NCBI RefSeq assembly: GCF_000003815.2
Contig: NC_049985.1
Span: 18,956,897-19,020,896 of the forward strand
Direction: 5' to 3'
DNA from: Branchiostoma floridae
Lineage: Eukaryota > Chordata > Leptocardii > Amphioxiformes > Branchiostomatidae
Length of the DNA stretch: 64,000 nt
A model generated the notes under the pieces. The model was given only the letters and a program-made list of their open reading frames with translations. It made no database searches and was not told the DNA's origin. Below are positions 12,001 to 22,500 of the stretch, one piece after another. A program made the position numbers and the translations under genes. Position 1 is the stretch's first letter. The number at the start of each line of letters is the position of its first letter.

Positions 12001-13833
12001 TGTTCACATGAGCATACTGACACCTGTGAAGCATGCGGTAACCTACATCAGATTTTCGACTGTCTTGAAGAGTCATTCACAACCTTCAACTTCACATCAC
12101 CGGAGGAACAGGACGAAGTTAGATTTATCATCGATCAGGCAAGGCAGGATATCTTGGCTTGGCAGAGTCATCAACTTAGAAGCATCAACCAGGATGCAGT
12201 GTGGTATTCTCTGTTGGACAGCCTGGACGAATCTAGCGTACTTCTTGTGCAAGACTGGGCGATGAAATTTTTGCCCAGAAAGTTCCGTGAAAGCCAAACT
12301 GACTGGTTTGGAAAGCGTGGCATTTCATGGCATCTGACAGTGGCATACCGGTGTGTCAATGCGGTAATTGAAGCACAGACATTCGTTCATCTCTTCCAAA
12401 CATGTACGCAGGACAGTAACACCGTGGTATCTGTAATGAAGCACACTGTGGAAGAGCTGAAGAAAGACTACCCATCTCTTACATCACTGTATGTCAGAAG
12501 TGATAACGCCGGATGTTATCACAATGTGCTGACATTGCAAGCGTCAAAATCCATCAGCGAAACAACGGGTGTTACGGTGAAACGAATTGACTTCTGTGAA
12601 CCACAAGGCGGCAAAGGTTCATGTGACAGGCAGGCTGCCACGATTAAATCTCACATAAAAGCCTGGATTAATGAGGGACATAACGTGGAGACGGCGGATG
12701 AGTTCAAGGCTGCTGTTGAGTCACATGGTGGGGTGCCTGGGGTGAAAGTCTACCGCTGTGAAGTGAATGTAGATGCCACTGTTACATCCACGAAGTTTGA
12801 AGGTATCACCAAGTTGAATAACTTTGAGTTCACAGATGCAGGATTGCGTGTTTGGCGGGCATTCGATATAGGGGAAGGTAAGCTAATCCCATGGTCCAAG
12901 TTACCTGCAGTTGAGCCATCTACACTGCTGATCATCAGTGAACCTTACAATCCAGGAAGTGCATTTCGGCCTGTCAAGTCAAGACGAAAGAAGTCTCAGC
13001 CCCAACTTGAAACAGAGTCAGATTCGGAAGAAGAAACGGTGAGTCATGAGACTCCAGCCCAGACACAAGTAAACATCTTCCCGTGCCCAGAAGAGGGCTG
13101 TGTAAAGGTGTACCAAACCTGCAGGGGGTTAGATGCTCACGTAGCAGTTGGCAGACATAATCGCCGCCTTGAAAGAGAGACACTGTTGGACAAGGCGAAG
13201 CTAATGTATGCAGCAAAGCTGGAGAAAGGTCCCTCAGAAGTGCCACGTTTGGAGACAGCGTCAGAAGGGAAAAGAACAACTGAATGTCCTGTGGAAGGAT
13301 GGGCCTTACGTGGCCCACGGAAGCGGGTCAGGTTCACTGCAAAACAAACGGCATACCTCGACAGGACATTTCACCTGGGTGAAAGAACCGGTAAAAAGTC
13401 AGACCCACAGACAGTTGCTAAAGCTATGAGACACGCAAGGGACTTACAGGGGCAAAGACTGTTCGGGGTCAATGACTTCCTGACAACACAGCAGGTGTCA
13501 AGCTACTTCTCAAGACTTGCTGGCAAACGCCAAAAGCCGACGGAAGATGATGAGGTTGAGCAGCTTGACCCTGCTGTGTTGGAATCCATCAATAGTAAAG
13601 TTCAGAATGAAGTTATGAATAACGTTCATGTACGTCACCCTGTCTTGTATGACACATATAATCTCTGCGATTTAGCAATAAGAGGGGACTTGTATGAACT
13701 TGGCATGCCATTCTTAAAGCAGATTTGTGAGCACTTTGATATAGATGTGTCGTCAATAACTGATCGCCGCCGGAAGTCAGCATTTGTAGCAAAACTCCAA
13801 GAGTACCTAAGTTCCTGCCCTTGCTCAAAATGA
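9056..13833 (+). CDS. transposase-like protein, 1,184 aa, six coding exons
   Basis: Exons 9056-9461, 9576-9721, 9871-9960, 10365-11232, 11601-11728 and 11917-13833 join in frame through GT/AG introns. Near the N-terminus a Cys/His cluster (C75, H78, C88, C93) is completed across intron 1 by CRNC (C138, C141). Exons 2 and 3 encode a duplicated Ser/Glu-rich TSGL...L segment. After the exon-4/5 region (ASVRTSLQGLDYFTAEG) come a CxHxHxxxCxxC cluster (575-586) and a block with QDWAMKFLP (D659), RSDNAGCYH (D742) and EPQGGKGSCDR (E774, D783), read as a candidate DDE/D RNase-H-like core. The C-terminus has an acidic linker, a C2H2 finger (C936, C941, H954, H960), a homeodomain-like stretch (RVRFTAKQ ... 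FLTTQQVSSYFSRL) and a SAP-like tail. I recognise the general pattern from uncharacterised invertebrate proteins but have no family name. Catalysis is inferred. Confidence 0.88.
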
Positions 13834-14199
13834 GTATGGTCCACAAAAATAGCAGCAGTTGACTAGGACGCATGTTTACCATAGATATGCAATTGTTAAG
13901 GATGGGACTAGGTGAGGTGGTGAATAGAAAGATGCACAGATATTTATGGCATTTCTTCAAGTGTAGAAAGAAGCTAAGTCTTTGTGTGTCAATATAGAAA
14001 GTTCAGAGTGGATGTATCTGACATTGAACACGAGTAAGACTATGTGTAGAATCCCTAGAAATGTTTGTTTTTCTTTATGGTGATAGTGTAGTTGCAGATT
14101 GTTACATTGGTTCTAGGAAAACGAAGACTGTGCCATGTGTATCACTGTTGTTAACAACAAGATTTGATGGAAAGTGTGGAATATGACCTACTTTAAGGG
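13834..14199 (+). other. 3' untranslated region of the transposase gene
   Basis: Non-coding after the TGA at 13831-13833. The first clear AATAAA is at 14265-14270, inside the subterminal repeats, and could serve as the polyadenylation signal. Confidence 0.4.
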
Positions 14200-14790
14200 A
14201 CATGTGCATACACTGCTGGAATACAAGAACCTGAACTCTGCAAGCATTCTTGGCTTATATTCCAAATAAATTTCAATTACAGAATAATTTTTTCTCCGGG
14301 AGTTATGATAGTTGAAAGATAGCTCAAAATGACCTACATTGTATTATCAAAATCATCAAAATTGACCCACTTGAAAGGACAGTACATTAATAACGAAATA
14401 AGAACCCAAACTTTACAAGCACGCATTTGGTTGACAATGTACTATTTTATATTCCATGTAAATTTCAATCACAGAACAAATTTGGTTTGAAACCTATGAT
14501 TGTGCAAAGATAGCAAGAAATAACATATTATCAAAATCATGAAAATTGACCCACTTTAAGGGACGATTCCGTAGTGACAAAAAAGAACCTGAACTATGCA
14601 AGTACGCATTTGATAGACAATGTATTGGTTTATATTCCCTTTAAATCGCAATTACAGAACAAGTTTGGTTTGAAACTTATGATTGTGCAAAGATAGCACA
14701 AAACGACATGTCATCAAAATCATGAAAACTGGCCCACTTTAAAGGACAATTACGCAGCAACAAAACAAGAACCCAAACTTCGCAGGTATA
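14200..14790 (-). repeat. right subterminal direct repeats (~175 bp)
   Basis: Three to four units with gacccactttaagggac, aagaacctgaact and gattgtgcaaagatagca boxes. They are the reverse complement of the left subterminal boxes, so both ends present the same units facing inward. Units drift in sequence but keep spacing. Confidence 0.8.
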
Positions 14791-15269
14791 CGTCTGATAG
14801 CTCTTTAGTGGGTTATTCATCGATGCAAATTGCAAGCAAAAATATTTTATACTTATGGAGTTTCAGTGCTTCAAAGTTGGGCCAAATTTCAAATTTTTTA
14901 CAACCTGAAAACAGCGTATTGTATTCGGGTTGCCCAAGACCTTAGATTTTGCAGAACATTGACTTTACTGCTATTTCATACAAGTTTAGGCATTGCTCTA
15001 ACCATCATATTCTGCATTTATCTTTAAGTTTAAGTATTGACCAGTGATAGTGCCCTAAAGTTGGCCAATTTTCATGTTTTTTAGAAGCCAAAATCTGGAA
15101 AAATGGCCCTAAAACTTCTTTGGCCTGTTGCCATAGCAACAAGAGGTTCTGAGAAGAAAGAAAGCTATTTTGAGGGGTTGTGTACCAAGTACTATCACTG
15201 TGCAAAATATGAGCCAAATCTATTTTTTGACCGGTGCCACCATTGTTTGATCCTTACAGACATTTGCTC
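14653..15269 (-). repeat. right terminal inverted repeat (~617 bp)
   Basis: Reverse complement of 7200-7816, ending CAGACATTTGCTC followed by TTAA. Near identity of the two ends indicates a recent insertion or recent homogenisation. Confidence 0.93.
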
Positions 15270-15273
15270 TTAA
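15270..15273. other. target-site duplication TTAA, right
   Basis: Second copy of the TTAA at 7196-7199. The sequence that follows (gacttgctgtctttcataattc) resembles what follows TTAA in the uninterrupted repeat units at about 4360 and 7004. Confidence 0.9.
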
Positions 15274-15950
15274 GACTTGCTGTCTTTCATAATTCAATGA
15301 AATCTCAATCTGAATGTTTTTCACTTTTCACCAAGTACTATTGGTATGGCCAATATCATCAGAAGGACATTGTGTGCCTTTATCCAAATAAATTGCAAAA
15401 AAAAGGATTAAAATATGCAATATCTATTGGCACAGCGTCTACTTCTATGCCAAAGTCACCCTGTCTTTCGACTTGTTGACTGACATTGTTTAAAAAACTC
15501 ACATGCTGAATGTTTTTTCATTTTTCACCAAGTGATATTGGTATGACTACTGCCATCAGAAGAACATTGTGTGCCTTTATCTAAATAAATGGTTATAAAA
15601 AGGAATAATGTAGAATCACAACGTCTGCTAATATGACAGAAGCACAATTTCCTTCGAGACTTGTTGCATTCATAAGATTCAGGACAACTCACAATCTGAT
15701 TGTTTCTCACTTTTCACTGAGTAAACTCGGTACTATATCTGTCATCAAAGGGATAGTATGCGCTTGCATCTGTTGGTACAGCGTCTACCTCTATGACAAG
15801 ATTCACATTCACAGACTATCTTCCTGAAATCCTATTCAAACTCCGGATGTTGACAACTTGTTATCTGTCTATAAAGGGTCATCGTGTGCCTGTATCTACT
15901 GTAAATAGGTAATGGCAAAAAGCAAATAAAAATGTAACAAACTCGAGGTA
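15274..15950. repeat. continuation of the ~200-bp tandem repeat field
   Basis: Degenerate units with cacagcgtctacttct at 15431 and variants at about 15617 and 15778. They carry the same aataaatgg and tatctgtcatca boxes as the left flank of the transposon. Confidence 0.8.
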
Positions 15951-17250
15951 ACTGAAGTCAGGGGTTACATGTTGTAGAATGTAGAATTTGTAAACGCAAG
16001 TAACACAATGCCATGATTGGGAAAAGATAAAGGAAATTGTGGTAAAGAGATCAAAAGGATTATGTACATTGTAACCACATGGCTTCAGTCTGATCAGCCT
16101 TTGTAGGGGGTCTTTAGTACAGAGGCAGGAGAGTTACCTGAACACACTCTCAAGGATATCAAAAAGGACTCAAAACACACCGTAAAATTTAAAGACTCTT
16201 CTGTGTTGATACGGTAGTCAATGAAAGGTTGCAACATGATCCAACGCAAAGAAGACAATTCAAGATTTTCTTTTCCTTTTTGCGTGCTTGTGTTATATCA
16301 AGCTAGAACCTTTCAGTACATTCAGTTTTTTTCGTGCAAGAAAACAGGCCCATCAGTAGATGAAGTTGTTGACACAACAGCTGCAGTGACCTGCAGTGTT
16401 GTACCATTTGTTTGGGGAGCAGTAGGATAAATTACGGACAGGGGTGCATTAGGAAGGTTTTCTGCTTGCACTGACAGGTAGCCCGTACCACTTCGCGAAT
16501 CTTTGGATTATTCTGAAAAAAAAAAAAAAAAACAGAAAAGACGTGAATCATGTATTCATGATATATACAATCACCTCCTTGTCAAGGCAGACTTAGCGAC
16601 TATACTGTGGTAATTTATTGCAATGGAACATTGATCCTACCACAATCTGCTGAAATATTAACATCTCCAAATATTTTTATGTAAAAATTCTGAGGTGAGA
16701 ATCATCCGGCTGGTCTAACGTTTGTACATCGATGCCATTTCTTTATCATAATAAAGCTTTGTGAAAATGTTTTAAGATGATGATAGATTCTCCTCTTGGT
16801 TCGGCAGTTTCTAAAACAAACTTTTGACCCCCCCCCCCCAAAAAAAAACAATTCTATGAGCACGATTTTTTAGAGGATGATATATAATTATGTAAAATTT
16901 TGTCATTATTACAACGAAGTAATAAAACGAAACTATGACGTCATTAGCTAATACGAGTGGATATCTTGAATTTTTTATCAATGACGTCATCATATTATGA
17001 ATGTTGAATAATGAAAATTACATTTATTTTAGTAACAATTGTATTATACCGAGAAAACCTTAAAAACCAATCTAAATAGGCATGTTTTGCTATAATATTT
17101 CTTTCAAAATCCCGTTGCCATGGCAACACGAAAACGTATGAACGTTAGTTGAGTTAAATTCTTGCTAGCAAAATTTTGTGAAAAGTTACCAAGCTTGGTA
17201 TCTTTAAAGCAAGCCTTTCAGGAGTTATGAAACTTTAGAGGCCTCAAAAA
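15951..17250. other. intergenic spacer with homopolymer tracts
   Basis: An A18 run at about 16517 and a C10-A9 run at about 16829 are present. No exon or mobile-element terminus was recognised. This lies downstream of the minus-strand GON-domain gene. Confidence 0.4.
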
Positions 17251-17394
17251 TCGTAAATGACAAACATACACAAAGCGGGGGGCTGAGCGAGCAACGCTAC
17301 ACGCGCTATGAATGTAAACATTTGGTTCACGTCACTTGACCGCTGCTCGGTGAGCCTTCCGCTGTGTATGTTAGTCATTTACGATATCTCCTTA
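17251..17394. mobile_element. short palindromic repeat (MITE-like)
   Basis: Starts tcgtaaatgacaaacatacac and ends gtgtatgttagtcatttacga, imperfect inverted copies enclosing ~100 bp. No clear target duplication was found. The family is unknown. Confidence 0.55.
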
Positions 17395-17568
17395 GAGCCC
17401 TACCACTAATTTGCTGAGGGTGACGTGAACCAAATGTTTACATTAATAGTGCGTAGAACTGCTAGCTCAGGTGGTATATGTTTGTCTTGTATGAGCGCTC
17501 CTGGAGGTCTAACAATTTCTTGAGAGTAAGGAGAACCATGTTTTGTATTAATGGTGCGTAGAGCGCTG

Positions 17569-19326
17569 CTAGTTCAGCCCGTTTGTTTCTCTACGAGAGA
17601 AGCTCCTCCGTGGAGTTCTCAAATTTTCATGAAGGTGACGAAAATTGTTTGTATTCATAGTGAGTAGAGTAAATTTACCTTTTCCGTTGCATTGTGGGTG
17701 CAACAAATACATTTTCTTTCCCACAGGCCAACAGTGCCCACACCATCCACCACATCGGGCAGAGGCAACCTGAAAGACAACAAATTAAGGGCTGAACATT
17801 ATAATATCGAAAATTGATCTTTTGTGCTCTAACTTTATCACGAGAAAGAAAAACAGATTATTACTATGCTTCTATACACATCCAATATCATACTCTGTTA
17901 ATGTTGCCGCGAAAGGCTGTCCACGCAGTTTATGCGTGTTTAAACGTAAACAATGATTGTCTTCAAGCTTCGTGCTTAGAAACGATAGAAATTGAAGACA
18001 AAATGTCTAAGATTAAAGGCAGTGTATCAAGAATATTCTAAAAAAAAGTATCATTACTTCTTTGCTATGTGGAAATGTATACAAAATAATCGTCGTCTTA
18101 TTGACCACATTGTTTGCTAGTCGATGAGTTGGAAAATTTTGATGATGATTCATAAGCTTTTACTACATATTTTTTTTGAGATTCTACAGCTTTCTCGAGT
18201 CTTTAAGCTTAGTAAAGCCGCATGTCATACCTTGTACGTAACTGTAAGTCAAAGACAAGCTACAAACCTTCCTATCATCGGAGATGACCATGTCGTTGAT
18301 GGTGAGAGACACTGGATAGCGTTCCTCTAAAGTCCATTCGACATCTGGTGCCAGTGCAAGTTCCGTCCCAGTCAGATCCACCTTGAACGTCCCTTTAGCA
18401 CACCCCTGCTTCCATGAGTAACAGTCGCCAGCGTGGCCGTAATCTATTTTGTTAGGCCCTGTGATCAATAAGACGATGAGTCATTAAAAGATACTTGACA
18501 TCTGACCTGACATTTCTAAAGATCTCATTTGGCAAAAAGTTGAGCAAGTCTACACGTTAAGTTAAAAATAATATGTCTCAGCGACAAAATTAGTATGTTT
18601 TTTGGCAAGCTATCTCACTGTGCGTTGGTAAGATGTATTGCTCCATGTAGAAATGTTATCTTTTTGACTTGATAAAGTTAGGAGTGACATGGGACATTTT
18701 CACTAGCACGTCACCGATAGGTCGTTAACATGGGACAATTCATACTGGATACATTGAAACTCTACAGTCAGAATCTATATCTACCTACCGGTGGTTTCGG
18801 CGAAGGTGTAGTCATCTCGAATCACCTCGACCCTGCAATTCTCAACCTTGATTCTGAGCTTGCTGAACTTGGTGGTCCCGGCACGTGCGGTATACGGTTG
18901 CTGAAGACGATAAACATAAAAATAGCATTGGCTTTACATTGCTGTCATTGGTAAATCATGGTCATGTGATTTATTAAAAAGTTGTAGCACGGACGTATTC
19001 TAAGGTAAAACCCAGTAAATCTGTTTAATTAACAGTCACTCCGGTTACATAGTAGCTTAACGTTTCTATAACAGTTTCATTCACCTGTAATGGGCCGGTA
19101 CATTGACCTCCAGAAGCGTCAGTCAGTCGATCAGGAAAGACAATGGCGTAGTTCTCATCAGGACCGGATGGTAGGGAGAGGAACTCTTTGGGGTTTTCCG
19201 ATGCCATGTCGTGGCAATAGACACGGAGAGATACGCCATCATTTGGGAAAGGGAAGAGTGTGTACTCGCCATCGTTGGCCTCTGGCTTTAGAGACTTCAC
19301 TTCAGAGCATGATGCTGCCTTGTGGC
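17569..19326 (-). CDS. second GON-domain module (copy B), four exons
   Basis: Minus-strand exons 19326-19085, 18900-18789, 18458-18268 and 17769-17569 carry a full GON domain with phases 1-0, 0-1, 1-0 and 0-stop. Diagnostic segments are DGEYTLFPFP, RVYCHDMASENPKEFLSLP, AGDCYSW-type (here HAGDCYSWKQGCAKG), FKVDLTGTEL and RCGGWCGHC. GON domains end ADAMTS-9/20 and nematode GON-1 proteases, but no protease precedes this one. Exons 2 and 3 and their introns are nearly identical to copy A (constant offset 2092). No own signal-peptide exon was found. It may be an alternative 3' end of the upstream gene (401-residue product), the second half of a longer product, or a recent orphan duplicate. The terminal exon differs after LLHPQC. 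Confidence 0.8.
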
Positions 19327-19330
19327 CTAG
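18181..19330 (-). repeat. tandem genomic duplication, GON exons copy B
   Basis: Matches 20275-21425 at a constant offset of 2092 bp over exons and introns, including non-coding stretches such as ggtaagatgtattgctccat. Sequence conservation in introns points to recent duplication or gene conversion. Confidence 0.92.
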
Positions 19331-19572
19331 AACAATGAGTTTATATGTATATTATTGTTCGAGGTTAAACGTAGCTAAGTAGAATTGACATGTTTCGGTT
19401 CGGTTTTAAAATCACCTGGGATGTCTGCAACATCTTTTTTTTGCGAAATCTTTTGATATCTGAATATGTAAAAAAAGGTCTTGGGATAACATATCATGCT
19501 AAAATGTGTGCTTGAAGGCTATACCTTAATTTTCATTTGGTCAAGTACTGTGTTCGTTTTGAGAGTGGTAAG

Positions 19573-22500
19573 CTAGACAGTAGCCTGGAGTCCAGCCTTG
19601 TTAGCTTTGGCCCTCCCTAACAGAGATAGAGCGAAAGAGAAATGCAAGGGATAGAGATTTGGACCTATGGATGCAATATGATCCTTATTCCTACCGCATT
19701 GTGGGTGCAACAGATATATTTTCTTTCCCACAGGCCAGCAGTGTCCACACCATCCACCACATCGGGCAGAGGCAACCTGTATAACAACAAATTTAGAGCC
19801 TTGTACCAAAAATTGCCTCTAGCTTCATTATTAGAAGAAAAGAAACAATTTATCAAATGATTTTATACACCCCCAATATCATATTCTGTTTGTGCTGCAT
19901 GCCGCTATGGGCTGCGCACGCATGCAGTCCATGCATGGCTAAACACCCCTTATGATTGTCTTCACAACAAACTGCGTGGTTGGAGCCGTCAGAAATAAAA
20001 CCCCAATTCAGTCGTAACTTGTAAGGATTTTAAAGATTACATTCCATGCATTAAGAAACTTCTCGATATACGCCAAAAGCAAAGAGGTCTATTTCTTTGG
20101 TATGTAGAAATGTGTTCAAGATACGAATTACGTACACAGAAGGACTGCTGACAATTGATCTGCAGTCCATTGAGTAAGTCTGCTTATTGACTGAAAGTAA
20201 CGCCATTGTTTGCTAGTCGAAACTATAGAAAATTAATATTCCTAGCTTAACATAGGTGATTTCATGTTAAAAATATATAGCCATGTCCAGGCTTCAAATT
20301 AAGAACAGGCCACATGTCATACCTTGTACGTAACTGTAAGTCAAAGACAAGCTACAAACCTTCCTATCATCGGAGATGACCATGTCGTTGATGGTGAGAG
20401 ACGCCGGATAGCGCTCCTCCAAAGTCCATTCGACATCTGGTGCCAGTGCAAGTTCCGTCCCAGTCAGATCCACCTTGAACATCCCTTTAGCACACCCCTG
20501 CTTCCATGAGTAACAGTCGCCAGCGTGGCCGAAATCTATTTTGTTAGGCCCTGTGATCAATAAGACGATGAGTCATTAAAAGATACCTGACATCTGACCT
20601 GACATTTCTAAAGATCTCATTTGGCAAAAAGTTGAGCAAGTCTACACGTTAAGTTAAAAAAAAAATGTCTCAGCGACAAAATTAGTATGTTTTTTGGCAA
20701 GCTATCTCACTGTGCGTTGGTAAGATGTATTGCTCCATGTAGAAATGTTATCTTTTTGACTTGATAAAGTTAGGAGTGACATGGGACATTTTCACGAGCA
20801 CGTCACCGATAGGTCGTTAACATGGGACAATTCATACTGGATACATTGAAACTCTACAGTCAGAATCTATATCTACCTACCGGTGGTTTCGGCGAAGGTG
20901 TAGTCATCTCGAATCACCTCGACCCTGCAATTCTCAACCTTGATTCTGAGCTTGCTGAACTTGGTGGTCCCGGCACGTGCGGTATACGGTTGCTGAAGAC
21001 GATAAACATAAAAATAGCATTGGCTTTACATTGCTGTCATTGGTAAATCATGGTCATGTGATTTATTAAAAAGTTGTAGCACGGATGTATTCTAAGGTAA
21101 AACCCAGTAAATCTGTTTAATTAACAGTCACTCCGGTTACATAGTAGCTTAACGTTTCTATAACAGTTTCATTCACCTGTAATGGGCCGGTACATTGACC
21201 TCCAGAAGCGTCAGTCAGTCGATCAGGAAAGACAATGGCGTAGTTCTCATCAGGACCGGATGGTAGGGAGAGGAACTCTTTGGGGTTTTCCGATGCCATG
21301 TCGTGGCAATAGACACGGAGAGGTACATTATTTGGGAAAGGGAAGAGTGTGTACTCGCCATCTTCGGCCGTGGGGTTTAGAAGCTTTATATGAGAGCATG
21401 ATGCTGCACATGACTTGTAGCCTGGAACAAGGAGTTTATGTTGGTATAATTATAGATGCAGAAGTGACATGTTTGAGCAAAAGGTAAAAACAAAACACAT
21501 GTTGCTTGAACATCTGTTTGTAAATTAAGTATTTATGTGAATATGCAAAAGAGTTTATGGAGGATGGAATGCTAGACAGGGAGATTAAGACAACGAAGCA
21601 TTAGGTAAACCCAACAAGCACTATTATGGCACGAAAGCATATCCACGGAAACCAGTGCTAGATTGATGAACGTCATCGTCTTTGTAATTCTCACCCATCA
21701 GTCTCAGATCTGGACAACCTTACAGGGTACAGGATAAAAAATTCACAAGCTGTTAGGAGGAGTGCTTGGAACAAGCGACAAGAAAAAAAACAGGATTAAT
21801 TTGCATGATCAAAATGCAGGCACCTGGCCACTAGTCCTAATGGCTGAAACATCAAGGTATTTAGACGTTAGAGCTAGAGGGACCGGGGACTGAAAAATCA
21901 AGACCTCAGCAGGTCCAGGAAAAACTTCAAGACACGAAAACAGGAAATTCTGCTGCGGTACAAAGTGTAGCCAACAGGAGGCCTAGAGTTCTTCGTATCT
22001 GCAAAGACGAATCGGAAGCAAATTTCTTATGGGCATGGCAAACTATCGCTGACCTTGTCTTTAGCACGTGGCGTGACAATCGTACAATTTAGTCTAAAGC
22101 TGTTATTTAACACTATTCAGACCGGGCTTTTGGGGTCAATCCTGGACCGGAGGTACTTTTGAGGCCCGCCCCTTCTAACCCCAGGGCCTGTAACTCTTAA
22201 ACTTGTAAGACCACCATCTTTTTTAGAGAATAATGTAGACATACTATCTAAAGATTTAAAGAATGTCGACGCTATCATGACGCAATATGATATATTTATG
22301 ACGTCATCATTTTGACTATTTTGGCTAGAACCACGAAAAACGGTATTCCCAGAAAACTCCAAGGTATGCTACAAAAATGCATCAGCAAGTGCAGTTAACA
22401 GAATGATAATGTTCATTTACAACTTGTGTTGCCAATAGCAACATCAATGACGTCAAATGAGATGACACGTTATGGGCAATGACCCTAATTGACGTAGGCG

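Larger units (their letters stand above)
7200..15269 (+). mobile_element. 8,070-bp autonomous-looking DNA transposon, TTAA target
   Basis: The termini are exact inverted copies: the element begins GAGCAAATGTCTG and ends CAGACATTTGCTC. The inverted repeat pairs positions whose coordinates sum to 22469, without net indels, from the ends to about 7816/14653 (about 617 bp). I noted one mismatch. Both ends abut TTAA. Removing the element plus one TTAA restores a normal ~200-bp unit of the flanking tandem repeat. Inside lie subterminal direct repeats and one spliced gene with no stop or frameshift. TTAA targets are known for piggyBac and Kolobok transposons. I see no basis for assigning piggyBac, and assignment to Kolobok or a new group needs a search. 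Confidence 0.93.

Noticed and set aside
18730-18954. Plus-strand frames of 74 codons across GON exons (also at 20822)
   Set aside because: Antisense shadows of minus-strand exons with clear splice sites and domain matches.
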